Source: JANMZO01 sp963763135 (GTDB lineage: Bacteria > Actinomycetota > Acidimicrobiia > Acidimicrobiales > JANYDT01). From it: a DNA stretch of 64,000 nucleotides. A program made the translations under genes and the position numbers. This document shows, piece by piece, positions 1 to 7,520 of the stretch; within the stretch, counting starts at the first letter, position 1; each line of letters starts with the position of its first letter. The notes beneath the pieces were generated by a model that had not been told where the DNA came from, did not search any database, and saw nothing but the letters and a program-made list of their open reading frames with translations. The stretch spans positions 558,001 through 622,000 of the forward strand of contig CAVXNJ010000009.1 in assembly GCA_963763135.1 (NCBI GenBank), in the 5' to 3' direction.

Positions 1-30
1 ACGCAAAAACTCGGAATGAGAGTCGGATCT

Positions 31-717
31 TCATGTCGACGCTGCGATCCACTTGTAGCCAATGCCGCGGACCGTTGCGATGAGGTGGGGCTCATTCGCA
101 TCATCGTTCAAGCGGGCTCTCAGGCTCCGGATGTGCACGTCGACGACCCGTTCGTCACCGAAGAAGTCATAGCCCCAGACTCGTTGGAGCAGTTGCGTAC
201 GCGAGAACACGCGACCGGGTGCACCTGCCAATGCGGTGAGCAGATCAAACTCGAGCGTCGAGATCGCTACGGCAACGCCGTCGATGAGCACTTCTCGCCC
301 GACGGGGTCGATGGTGACGGAATCGAAACGCAACGAGGTCGGTTGGTCGTGTTCGGTCGAGCGGCGCCGGAGTACGGCCTTCACTCGTGCCGTGACCTCT
401 CTCGGGCTGAACGGCTTCGTAATGTAGTCATCGGCCCCGACCCCGAGACCGACCAGTTTGTCGACTTCCTCGGACCGGGCGGTCACGAGGATCACGTACA
501 CGTTGCTGAACGACCGGATTTGGCGAAGCGCCTCCAGCCCGTCGATGCCCGGCAACATGATGTCGAGAAGCACGAGATCGGGCGGGTCCGCTCGCACCGC
601 GGCGACGGCCGATTCGCCGTCGACCGCTTCCGTCACTCCGAAGCCGTCCGCTTTGAGATAGGCGCTCAGCACCTCCCGGATATTCGGTTCATCGTCAACG
701 ACGAGTACTCGTGGCAT
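31..717 (-). CDS. OmpR/PhoB-family response regulator
   Basis: 228 aa DNA-binding two-component response regulator. The receiver domain spans about residues 3-115, with the acidic pocket D8-D9, the phospho-acceptor D52 in LLDIMLPG, T79 and the conserved K101 in ITKPF. A winged-helix Trans_reg_C domain spans about 128-226 and ends in VRGIGYKW. Length and domain order are typical of the family. The gene is read leftwards, so a cognate sensor kinase would lie beyond the left edge of the window; this is inferred from usual gene order. Its likely targets are the two nearby secreted-protein genes that share a GTGAAGC direct repeat, a layout typical of OmpR-family dimers. The inducing signal cannot be read from the sequence. 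Confidence 0.93.
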   Translation of the reverse strand: MPRVLVVDDEPNIREVLSAYLKADGFGVTEAVDGESAVAAVRADPPDLVLLDIMLPGIDGLEALRQIRSFSNVYVILVTARSEEVDKLVGLGVGADDYITKPFSPREVTARVKAVLRRRSTEHDQPTSLRFDSVTIDPVGREVLIDGVAVAISTLEFDLLTALAGAPGRVFSRTQLLQRVWGYDFFGDERVVDVHIRSLRARLNDDANEPHLIATVRGIGYKWIAAST

Positions 718-799
718 GGTTGGTTCCTCTGCGATCCCGCGGTGGGCTCACCTGAGCGGTGATTGCCTTACGTAAAACAGCGACCGGACGTCGTCAGGT

Positions 800-1444
800 T
801 CATTGTGTTGGTGCGACCGTCGTGGGCGGCGTGATGTTGCCCATCCGACCTCCGCCGTTGCGGGGGTGGTTGGCGTTTCCTGTTCCGCCGACGTTGCCCA
901 TGCCCATGCCCGTACCCATCCCGTTTCCATTATTGGCTTGATGGGTGGTGTTGAGCATTGTCGTGACTCGAGCGCTGATCTGGGTGAGCATAGCGGTCCG
1001 TTGGTCGGCGCTCAGGTTGGTGTTTGCGTTGACCTGCGCAGTCATGGCGCTGACGAGCGCATTTTGGAGCCCGCTGACGGTTTTTCCGTTGGCAGTCGCA
1101 ATGTCGGCAAGGGTCTTACCGGCGTGCATTTGGCTTTGCAGTTCGGTCTCGGAAAGCCCGAGATAGCTGGCAGCGGCAGTCATCGGCGTGCCGGCGGTGT
1201 TCATGTGTCCGCCCGATCCCATGGCCATTCCATGACCGGCGCCAGACCTGCCGTTCATCATGCCGCCGTGAAAGACACTCGACATGGAATGAGCAATTCC
1301 ACGTTGTGTCATGTTCGTGTTGGCGAATGCGGTTCCGGCGACCCCGCCGACGAGGGCAAGCGAGACGATGCCGATGGCAATGTGCTTGCGATGGTTCTTC
1401 TTGTTGTGGTTCTGCTTGTTGTGGTTGTTCGTGGTGCTGGTCAT
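800..1444 (-). CDS. Secreted Gly/Met/Asn-rich protein of unknown function
   Basis: 214 aa. The start at 1444 was chosen because it directly precedes a signal peptide: an Asn/His/Lys-rich n-region (about 1-20), then a hydrophobic core IAIGIVSLALVGG ending in AFA. The mature part has a Met/Gly/His-rich stretch (about 45-80) that could bind metal. It is followed by a helical segment with LGLSETELQSQMHAGKTLADIA, a repeat-type motif found in many actinobacterial secreted proteins of unknown role, and a Gly/Asn/Met-rich tail. The longer in-frame extension upstream of 1444 has no protein-like character. The upstream region holds the GTGAAGC direct repeat at 1533-1550. No enzymatic function can be assigned. 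Confidence 0.75.
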   Translation of the reverse strand: MTSTTNNHNKQNHNKKNHRKHIAIGIVSLALVGGVAGTAFANTNMTQRGIAHSMSSVFHGGMMNGRSGAGHGMAMGSGGHMNTAGTPMTAAASYLGLSETELQSQMHAGKTLADIATANGKTVSGLQNALVSAMTAQVNANTNLSADQRTAMLTQISARVTTMLNTTHQANNGNGMGTGMGMGNVGGTGNANHPRNGGGRMGNITPPTTVAPTQ

Positions 1445-1532
1445 GATCTTGTCTTTCGTTTGTGTTTCCGACGATGTTGATCGGACTGGGTTCAGTGTGC
1501 GGTTGTGCGGTGAAGGTTCCGCAGCGGCATCC

Positions 1533-1550
1533 GTGAAGCTTGTGTGAAGC
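1533..1550 (-). promoter_or_regulatory. GTGAAGC direct repeat, probable response-regulator box
   Basis: Two GTGAAGC copies (plus-strand reading) start at 1533 and 1544, 11 bp apart, one helical turn, as expected for OmpR-type regulators. The near edge lies 89 nt before the start codon of the secreted protein ending at 800. An identical arrangement lies at 5480-5497. Confidence 0.6.
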
Positions 1551-1555
1551 TCGAA

Positions 1556-1690
1556 CCGGGGGATTGATGAACGACGTTGATCCCACAGAGACGGTCGGAA
1601 CTGTTTTCGTTCCGTTGGCGAGCGAACGCGGCTGCTGGTGGATCGTCCCAAATGTTCACTTCGGTGCGATGCCCGGAAAGAACGCGGAGG
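1556..1690 (-). pseudogene. Remnant of a glutaredoxin-like gene
   Basis: The minus strand encodes TEVNIWDDPPAAAFA and, in a second frame, GSTSFINPPVRAS. These match DVNIWDDPSAAAF and GTTSFVNPSVR in the intact glutaredoxin at 11230-11550, and the DNA itself aligns almost throughout. The N-terminal half with the CxxC site is absent and the reading frame is broken, so this is a decayed partial copy. It abuts the GTGAAGC box of the secreted-protein gene. Confidence 0.7.
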
Positions 1691-1851
1691 TGGCGGACGA
1701 CGCTCAGCGACACTCGCCCGGGAACACGAGACTGACGATGTCGGTCGTCGTGCGACCTCGTCCTCACGGTATTGTCGATCATCGGATCGAGAACCACCGC
1801 CCAACCAACGCAACCACGAAACAGACCCGCCATGTTGCTGGTGCCTGGCCG

Positions 1852-2559
1852 ATGACGGCCGAACATCGCCACCACATCACAGGCAGTTGGTGGCTTGCCC
1901 TAGTCCTGGCGGTCACGGCAGGGTTCGTGGATTCGTTCATCTACCTCCGGGTCTCCCCGGTGTTCGTCGCGAACATGAGCGGGAACCTCATCCGTCTCGG
2001 CATCGCCACTGGTCAGTGGCATACCGCCAGCATCGCCGCATCAGGTGCAGCGCTGGCTGGATTCATCGCTGGCGTTACCTACGCGACGTCGCACCTCGAT
2101 GCCCAGTTGGTGGCCGGAAAGGCCCTGCACCCCCTCCGTCTGCTCGTCGGTGAATCGGCCATGTTGGTCGTTGTCGCCGTCTACCTTCGCGTTGGCCACG
2201 TCAGCTATTCTCCAGCCGTTATCGGCAAGGACTACCTCGTTATCGCAGTCGGGGCTACAGCGATGGGGCTGCAGTCCGTGGCATTGCGACGGGTTGGCCA
2301 GGTCGCGGTCTCGACCACGTACGGGACCGGCGCGATCGTACGCCTGGGCGAGAAGCTGGCGTTGTCGCTGCGGCGCACCGAGCGTCCATCAGCGCACCGT
2401 CGACGGGTGACCATCGCGATACTTAGCAGTGTGCTGCTCGGCTACATCGCTGGAGCGGCGATCGGCGCGGCGGTCGGTTCGTCACCGTATCTGCTGCTGG
2501 TCGCGGGCGTGGTGCCGGCAATGTCGGCTGTTCTGGTTCACGTGCAACGAGCGACGTGA
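1852..2559 (+). CDS. DUF1275 (YoaK-type) membrane protein
   Basis: 235 aa integral membrane protein with about six hydrophobic segments. The family signature is visible at the N-terminus: AGFVDSFIYLRV followed by FVANMSGNLIRLG, then the later VSTTYGTGAIVRLGEKLA segment. This is the DUF1275/YoaK family, whose substrate is unknown. The ATG at 1852 was chosen because it immediately precedes the conserved part; the open frame extends to 1540 but that part overlaps the glutaredoxin remnant and reads as noise. It stands alone, convergent with the TauE/SafE gene that follows. Confidence 0.8.
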   Translation: MTAEHRHHITGSWWLALVLAVTAGFVDSFIYLRVSPVFVANMSGNLIRLGIATGQWHTASIAASGAALAGFIAGVTYATSHLDAQLVAGKALHPLRLLVGESAMLVVVAVYLRVGHVSYSPAVIGKDYLVIAVGATAMGLQSVALRRVGQVAVSTTYGTGAIVRLGEKLALSLRRTERPSAHRRRVTIAILSSVLLGYIAGAAIGAAVGSSPYLLLVAGVVPAMSAVLVHVQRAT

Positions 2560-2630
2560 AATCACCAGGGTGGGCGCGGCGGATCCGGGCCCCCAAAGAA
2601 GCGGTCTGTCGGATCGACGATGTCGGTGGA

Positions 2631-3395
2631 CTACCCGAGTCCGGTGGCGTGCGCGACCTCGCGTCCGATGAACCACACAGCAAAGATCACGAGCAGGGTG
2701 CCGAATGACCGGCGCAGACCAGCGGCTGGTAGACGGCGAGCGAGTGTGGCGCCCAGGATCGACCCGGGGACGAGCCCGATGGCGAAGAGGCCCGATATCA
2801 CCCAGTTGATGTCGCCGATGAAGGCGTGGGTGACGAGGGTTGGGATCGTCAGCGTGCTCGCCACCGTCAGGCTGGTGCCCGTTGCGGTGCTCATCGGCAG
2901 GCCGAGGGTGAGCAGGAAGAGCGGAACGAGTAGAAACCCGCCGCCGTTAGCGAGGAGACCCGACGCGAAGCCGATCACTGCGGCGGCGACCGTCAGCATT
3001 TTTGGACGGTCGTGTCCCCATGGCGGTCGTTCGGTGGACGGCAGTGAAGGCCGTAGGACGCGGATACCTACAAGAAGCAGCACCACGCCTGACGCGGCGA
3101 CCAGCATCGGGCCGCCAACCCAGCGGCTGGCGATTGCTCCAGCGATCGCGGATGGGAACGCTGCGATGACGGTCCGCTTGGTCACCCACCAATCCACCTG
3201 TTTGTGCCGGGCATAGGAGAGGGCGCCGGTAACGGAGCTCGGCAGCAGGGCCGGTAGCGGTCCGACGACCGCGGCCATGCTCGACACGCCGATCAGTGCC
3301 AGGACAGGCGTCGCAAAGGCGGAGCCGACCCCGAAGAGGCCATAGAGGATCCCGATGACGAGTCCGGCAACTGCAACGAGGGGATTGGAGACCAC
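2631..3395 (-). CDS. TauE/SafE-family permease
   Basis: 254 aa with about eight membrane segments. The repeated half-structure is visible in GLFGVGSAFATPVLAL at the N-terminus and GLLANGGGFLLVPLFL in the middle, as in TauE/SafE sulfite or sulfonate exporters. It is divergent from the LysR-type regulator starting at 3466, with about 70 bp between start codons, so that regulator probably controls it. A second, different TauE/SafE gene lies in the sulfide operon at 7521. The substrate is inferred from the family only. Confidence 0.85.
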   Translation of the reverse strand: MVSNPLVAVAGLVIGILYGLFGVGSAFATPVLALIGVSSMAAVVGPLPALLPSSVTGALSYARHKQVDWWVTKRTVIAAFPSAIAGAIASRWVGGPMLVAASGVVLLLVGIRVLRPSLPSTERPPWGHDRPKMLTVAAAVIGFASGLLANGGGFLLVPLFLLTLGLPMSTATGTSLTVASTLTIPTLVTHAFIGDINWVISGLFAIGLVPGSILGATLARRLPAAGLRRSFGTLLVIFAVWFIGREVAHATGLG

Positions 3396-3465
3396 GAACT
3401 GATTCGAGTAGGCGGGGATCGAGATGTCAAAGACCGAGTTCTGATGAATTCGATAGGCTTGACCT

Positions 3466-4416
3466 ATGGATGCACGTCAGCTTCGTCTGTTCGTAGCGAT
3501 CGTCGAACACGGCGGCTTCACCAAGGCAGCAGCGGCCGTTCACCTGGCACAACCTTCGATGTCGCTTGCGATACGGGGGTTAGAGGTCGAGTTGGGCACC
3601 GACTTGTTCGACCGGGTCGGTCGATCGGTTCGGCTCACCGCCGCAGGACACGCGCTGCTCGAGCCGGCTCGCCAGGTGATTCGCGATGTGGAGACGGCAA
3701 GGGCGGCGGTTTCCGCGGTGGTAGGCCTGGTTGGTGGTCATCTCGATGTGGTGTGTCTTCCAACCCTGGCACTGTCGCCAGTCGCGGCGCTCGTGGGCAC
3801 GTTCCGGCGAGAACATCCCGACGTCACCGTTCGACTTGCGGAACCCGAGGACTTCGGACAGGTCAGCGGCTTGGTGCGCTCGGGCCGCGCTGAAATCGGT
3901 TTTACCGAATTGCCGCGAACGACAGCGAGGGGTGCTTACGACGGCCTGGTCGAGGTCGAACTCTCGACGCAAGAGTATGTCGCTGTTGTGCCTCGCGGTT
4001 GGTCCAGCGCTCGATCGACAACCATGTCGGTGCTGTCACGATGGCCGCTCATCACGACCCAGGAGGGAACGTCCACCCGCCGACTTATCGACGAGGCGTT
4101 CTCGCAAGCGAATGTTGTGCCAAGGATTGCGGTCGAAACGGACCATCGCGAAGTGATCGCCGAGATGGTGCGGTCCGGAGCTGGGTACTCAATTCTTCCG
4201 AAGTCCGTGGTCGATCACATGGCCGGGCCCGGCGAACGGGTTCTCTGGATTCGTCCCCGCATCACCCGCAGAGTAGGCCTGATCCACCGGTCGACGACCC
4301 TGTCACCGGCAGCCAGAGCGTTCCTCGCAATCGTGAACGACAGACGAGTCGATGGAACCACATCGGAACCATCTGCCACCTCAAGTGCCGCAAATCGAAG
4401 AGCCAAACCGAGCTAA
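3466..4416 (+). CDS. LysR-family transcriptional regulator
   Basis: 316 aa. The N-terminal winged helix-turn-helix (about residues 1-60) reads MDARQLRLFVAIVEHGGFT, with the usual AQPSMSLAIRGLE recognition segment and LFDRVGRSVRLTAAG. A periplasmic-binding-protein-like effector domain runs from about 90 to 295. Length is normal for the family. It is divergent from the TauE/SafE permease and is probably its activator; the effector cannot be told from sequence, although the neighbourhood suggests a sulfur compound. Confidence 0.92.
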   Translation: MDARQLRLFVAIVEHGGFTKAAAAVHLAQPSMSLAIRGLEVELGTDLFDRVGRSVRLTAAGHALLEPARQVIRDVETARAAVSAVVGLVGGHLDVVCLPTLALSPVAALVGTFRREHPDVTVRLAEPEDFGQVSGLVRSGRAEIGFTELPRTTARGAYDGLVEVELSTQEYVAVVPRGWSSARSTTMSVLSRWPLITTQEGTSTRRLIDEAFSQANVVPRIAVETDHREVIAEMVRSGAGYSILPKSVVDHMAGPGERVLWIRPRITRRVGLIHRSTTLSPAARAFLAIVNDRRVDGTTSEPSATSSAANRRAKPS

Positions 4417-4500
4417 ACCCGTTTGCTCCCGACGAAGCATCCTCGCGAGTTCAGCCCGTTCCGCTCTGCACTCAGGTCATCACGACCTGACCTACGACCC

Positions 4501-4566
4501 GGTTGTGGGTGAAGGCTCCGCAGCGGCATCCATCGAAGCTTCGATGAAGCGAAGCTTCGATGAAGC
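4501..4566. repeat. Copy of a promoter fragment plus GAAGCTTCGATG repeats
   Basis: Positions 4501-4532 are nearly identical to 1501-1532 (GGTTGTG, then GTGAAGG, then TCCGCAGCGGCATCC). They run into CATCGAAGCTTCGATG and a second GAAGCTTCGATGAAGC about 16 bp on. The segment lies between the 3' ends of the LysR gene and the DUF2202 gene. It may be a leftover of a duplication involving the secreted-protein promoter, or act as a terminator hairpin. Confidence 0.55.
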
Positions 4567-5391
4567 TCAGTTTGCCGGTCCGCGTTCGGTTGCTGTGGTG
4601 ATGATTGCGGTGTAGGCGGTCTTGGTGAGCACAGTTGGTACGTAGGTGACGCCTTGCGTGCGGAGGCCGGTGGTGAATGCTCGGAGGTGGTTGCGGGAGC
4701 CTTTTTCGAGGTTGGCGTAGACGAGATCGATGTCGGGGGTGGTCGTGGCCCGTTTCTGGAGGTCAGCAATGTCCACTTCCTCTACGAGTGCACCGACTTT
4801 GAGAGCGTCAGTGGCCGACGCGGAACCCTGTTTGATGAGTTTGTTGTAGAGAGCCTGGAGATCCGGGTTGGTGAAGACCCCGACTTTGGTCGACGCCGAC
4901 GGGTCTTTTATTCCGTAGCGGTCGAGGAGGGTTTTGACTGCGGACGTGTGCGTGGCCTCGGCCTTTGCGATGTTGGAGAACTGCCTGAGTCCCCACTTGG
5001 CGTAAAGGACCGAGTACACGTCATACGCGAGTTTCTCCTCTTCGCGCATGAATACGAGGGCGTCAGTCTCGGCTTTGGTGAGGGTGGCCTTCGGTAGTGC
5101 AGCGAGTTCGCTGGCCAGATCGTTGGTATTGAACGATGTGGAACCGTTGCTGTCGACGTTGGCGAATCCGCCTCCACCGCGTCCTGCTCGTCCGTTTCCC
5201 TGTCCAGGCATGACGATGGTTGTTGCTGGGCGTGCGGTGGTGGCTGGTTGGCGGGTTGATGATGTCGTTCGTTGACGGATGGTGCTCTGGGTCTGCGTCG
5301 CTGCGCTGGCGGCGAGCGTGCTGAAGGTAAGCATTGCTACTGCGATGCCGGTTGCTTTCGCTGCGGTTCGGGGTGTCGGCTTGTGTTTCAT
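4567..5391 (-). CDS. Secreted DUF2202 ferritin-like protein
   Basis: 274 aa. The start at 5391 was chosen for the signal peptide that follows (MKHKPTPRTAAKATG, then a hydrophobic stretch ending in ASA) and the AGGTGGA ribosome site just upstream. A Thr/Ala- and Gly-rich linker runs to about residue 90. A DUF2202 four-helix ferritin-like domain follows, with MREEEKLAYDVYSVLYAKWG, EATHTSAVKTLLDRYGI, ALVEEVDIADL and GSRNHLRAF, containing the Glu/His residues that may bind metal. The family is uncharacterised; a role in metal or oxidative stress is only inference. Its promoter carries the same GTGAAGC direct repeat, at the same distance, as the secreted protein at 800-1444. Confidence 0.85.
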   Translation of the reverse strand: MKHKPTPRTAAKATGIAVAMLTFSTLAASAATQTQSTIRQRTTSSTRQPATTARPATTIVMPGQGNGRAGRGGGGFANVDSNGSTSFNTNDLASELAALPKATLTKAETDALVFMREEEKLAYDVYSVLYAKWGLRQFSNIAKAEATHTSAVKTLLDRYGIKDPSASTKVGVFTNPDLQALYNKLIKQGSASATDALKVGALVEEVDIADLQKRATTTPDIDLVYANLEKGSRNHLRAFTTGLRTQGVTYVPTVLTKTAYTAIITTATERGPAN

Positions 5392-5479
5392 GGAGTCCAC
5401 CTTGGGTCTTGGACATCGATCGTGATGTCTGATGTCTAAGAGCCTGACGCTGAACGATGTTGCAACCAGGGTCGTGTGC

Positions 5480-5497
5480 GTGAAGCTTTGGTGAAGC
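5480..5497 (-). promoter_or_regulatory. GTGAAGC direct repeat, probable response-regulator box
   Basis: GTGAAGC copies start at 5480 and 5491 (11 bp apart). The near edge is 89 nt from the start codon of the DUF2202 gene, exactly as at 1533-1550 for the other secreted protein, although the intervening leader sequences are unrelated. Confidence 0.6.
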
Positions 5498-5526
5498 AAG
5501 GTCGGCGGACAACGGACCTTTGGCTC

Positions 5527-5544
5527 TATACCCTGTGGGGTATA
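5527..5544. promoter_or_regulatory. CsoR/CstR-type operator
   Basis: Inverted repeat TATACCC-TGTG-GGGTATA. It lies between the divergent DUF2202 gene and the persulfide dioxygenase operon, 244 bp before the latter's start. Confidence 0.7.
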
Positions 5545-5712
5545 ACCACTACAGTGGCTGCAGACGGGCTGCAGGGCGGCACCACCGCGTGATCCGGTGG
5601 TTGCGGTGTCGTTGCATGCTTCGGCGTCGGCGAGTTGTTTCGTCGGGAATTCGGCATAACTCGGCCAGCCGGGTGGAGTAGTCGTTTTCACAAGGTTGGT
5701 ACTAGCGGAATA

Positions 5713-5730
5713 GATACCCCGGGGGGTATA
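5713..5730. promoter_or_regulatory. CsoR/CstR-type operator of the sulfide operon
   Basis: Inverted repeat GATACCC-CGGG-GGGTATA, about 40 bp before the start codon of the persulfide dioxygenase gene, where a bound repressor would block transcription. Same 7-4-7 plan as the sites at 5527, 12201, 13650, 17204 and 17227. Confidence 0.75.
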
Positions 5731-5770
5731 GTTGTAGGAGAGGAATTGTTCAATCTACTAGGAGCGTTTT

Positions 5771-6565
5771 ATGTTCTTCCGTCAGTACTACCTCGGCTGC
5801 TTGTCCCACGCGAGCTACCTCATCGGTGACACCACCACCGGACGAGCCGTGGTCGTCGACCCGCAGCGCGACGTTGCCGAGTACCTCGCCGACGCTGAAG
5901 CGAACGGTCTGCGGATCGAGAAAGTCATCGAGACGCACTTCCACGCCGACTTCCTCTCCGGTCACCTCGAACTCGCCGCGCAGACCGGCGCCACGATCGG
6001 TTACGGCAATGCTGCGGCTGGTAAGGCCCAATTCCCGATCGAGACGTACGGCGATGGCGATCGCATCGTTCTTGGCGAGGTCGAGCTCGAAATCCGGGAG
6101 ACCCCGGGCCATACGCCCGAGTCGATCAGCCTGGTCGTCTACGAGCACGGACCTGATCAGGCGCCGTATGGCGTTCTGACTGGTGACACTCTGTTTATCG
6201 GCGATGTCGGGCGACCTGACCTGTTGAGCGCTATTGGCTTCACCGCTGACGGGCTGGCCCGACAGCTCTACCATTCGCTGCGCGACAAGCTGATGGTTCT
6301 CCCGGATCCCACCAAGGTGTTCCCGGCCCATGGTGCAGGCTCGGCCTGCGGAAAGAATCTTTCCACCGAGACGGTTTCGACGATCGGCGAACAGCGCACC
6401 ACGAACTATGCGCTTGCGCCGATGACCGAGGACGAGTTCGTTGAGGTCGTTACCCAGGGGCAGTCCGTCGCCCCGATCTACTTCCTGTATGCGGCCATCA
6501 AGAACCGCGAGATCCGGGAATTGCTCCCTGAACGACTCGACGGTTCCGGCCCTGAGCTTGGATGA
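5771..6565 (+). CDS. Persulfide dioxygenase-like MBL protein (N-terminal part of a frameshifted MBL-rhodanese fusion)
   Basis: 264 aa up to the frame break. Metallo-beta-lactamase fold of the ETHE1/CstB type, which oxidises glutathione or other persulfides to sulfite. Iron ligands are visible: H56, H58 and D60 in THFHAD, H65 in SGH, H114 in TPGHTPES, D139 in GDTLF and H187 in PAHG. A TAGGAG ribosome site precedes the ATG. Related proteins continue directly into rhodanese domains; here the frame ends at TGA 6563 while the rhodanese part continues in the next frame from about 6543. Dropping one G near 6542 restores a continuous sequence (…PERLD then VPALSLDD…). First gene of the sulfide operon, just downstream of the operator at 5713. 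Confidence 0.88.
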   Translation: MFFRQYYLGCLSHASYLIGDTTTGRAVVVDPQRDVAEYLADAEANGLRIEKVIETHFHADFLSGHLELAAQTGATIGYGNAAAGKAQFPIETYGDGDRIVLGEVELEIRETPGHTPESISLVVYEHGPDQAPYGVLTGDTLFIGDVGRPDLLSAIGFTADGLARQLYHSLRDKLMVLPDPTKVFPAHGAGSACGKNLSTETVSTIGEQRTTNYALAPMTEDEFVEVVTQGQSVAPIYFLYAAIKNREIRELLPERLDGSGPELG

Positions 6566-7172
6566 CGTCCTCGCCCACCAGCGGGCGGGCGCCGTCGTGA
6601 TCGACGGCCGTGATGATGTCTCGTTCGCGGCGGGGCATTTGCGTGGATCGGTCAACGTGGGTCTGGGTGGACGGTTTGCCGAATACACCGGCGAAGTCAT
6701 GACTCCGGGCACGCCGATCGTGCTGATCACCGATCCCGGGCATGAAGGCGAAGCCAAAGTGCGTCTGGCTCGTATCGGCTTCGACAACATCTTAGGTGCA
6801 CTTAGTGATCCGATCGCGACCTTCGTTACGCATCCTGAACACGTCGAGCAGTTGTCGCGACTGTCGGCCGATACGCTCGAACAACGAATGGCTGAAGTGC
6901 CGAATCTGGTTCTGGTCGACGTTCGCAATCCGGGCGAAGTGGCCCTCGGATCAATCCCCGGCGCAATTGAAATGGGCTTACCGTCGCTGATCAACCGGTT
7001 GGGTGAGCTCGATCCGACGGCGCCAACCGTCGTGTTCTGCGCCGGGGGTTACCGGTCTGCGATTGCCTCGAGCATGCTGCGGTCGAGAGGATTTGCCGAT
7101 GTGTCAGACCTTGTCGGTGGATACACGGCCTGGACGGCCCGCACCTCGACCACGAACGCTGGAGCACTGTGA
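6543..7172 (+). CDS. Tandem rhodanese domains (C-terminal part of the frameshifted MBL-rhodanese fusion)
   Basis: About 209 aa in the frame following the break at about 6542. Two rhodanese folds are visible. The first (LDDVLAHQRAGAVVIDGRDD … GHLRGSVNVGL) has lost the catalytic Cys, reading TDPGHEGEA. The second (NLVLVDVRNPGEV … VVFCAGGYRSAIASS) keeps the active-site loop CxxGxR. In CstB-type proteins this part handles sulfane sulfur between persulfide and thiosulfate. There is no ribosome site or convincing start codon for separate translation, so a single-base frameshift or sequence error within one gene is more likely than two genes. Its TGA overlaps the next start as TGATG. Confidence 0.75.
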   Translation, partial: VPALSLDDVLAHQRAGAVVIDGRDDVSFAAGHLRGSVNVGLGGRFAEYTGEVMTPGTPIVLITDPGHEGEAKVRLARIGFDNILGALSDPIATFVTHPEHVEQLSRLSADTLEQRMAEVPNLVLVDVRNPGEVALGSIPGAIEMGLPSLINRLGELDPTAPTVVFCAGGYRSAIASSMLRSRGFADVSDLVGGYTAWTARTSTTNAGAL

Positions 7173-7519
7173 TGCAAACGGAATCTGTCCCATCAGTCGA
7201 CGTCAACGCCGCAGCAACGTTGGCCGACGATCCACATGTTGTATTGCTCGATGTCCGAGAGCGCGAGGAATGGCACTTCGGACACGCGCCAACCGCTACG
7301 CACATGCCGATGAGCAAACTCCGGGACCGCCTACCGGAGCTCGACAAGACGAAGCGTTTCGTGTGCATATGTCGTTCCGGTAACCGATCCGGACAGGTCA
7401 CGGTGTTTCTGCGTCATCACGGGTTCGATGCCGTGAACATGAGCGGTGGAATGAACACGTGGGCCAGCTTCGGTCACCCGTTGGTGAACGTCGATGGCCA
7501 ACCGGGCACGGTGATCTGA
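7172..7519 (+). CDS. Single-domain rhodanese (sulfurtransferase)
   Basis: 115 aa. Rhodanese fold with VVLLDVREREEWHFGHAPTA and the active-site loop CRSGNRS (C67 catalytic), then a MSGGMNTWASFGHPL tail. It would shuttle sulfane sulfur in the cytoplasm, as CstA-like and other single-domain rhodaneses do. The ATG at 7172 overlaps the previous stop by one base (TGATG), so it is translationally coupled; an in-frame GTG at 7169 is an alternative. The next gene starts two bases after its stop. Confidence 0.92.
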   Translation: MQTESVPSVDVNAAATLADDPHVVLLDVREREEWHFGHAPTATHMPMSKLRDRLPELDKTKRFVCICRSGNRSGQVTVFLRHHGFDAVNMSGGMNTWASFGHPLVNVDGQPGTVI

Positions 7520-7520
7520 C

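Noticed and set aside
16..762. Plus-strand open frame of 248 codons across the response regulator gene
   Set aside because: Antisense to a gene with clear receiver and winged-helix motifs; composition is that of a reverse-complement shadow.
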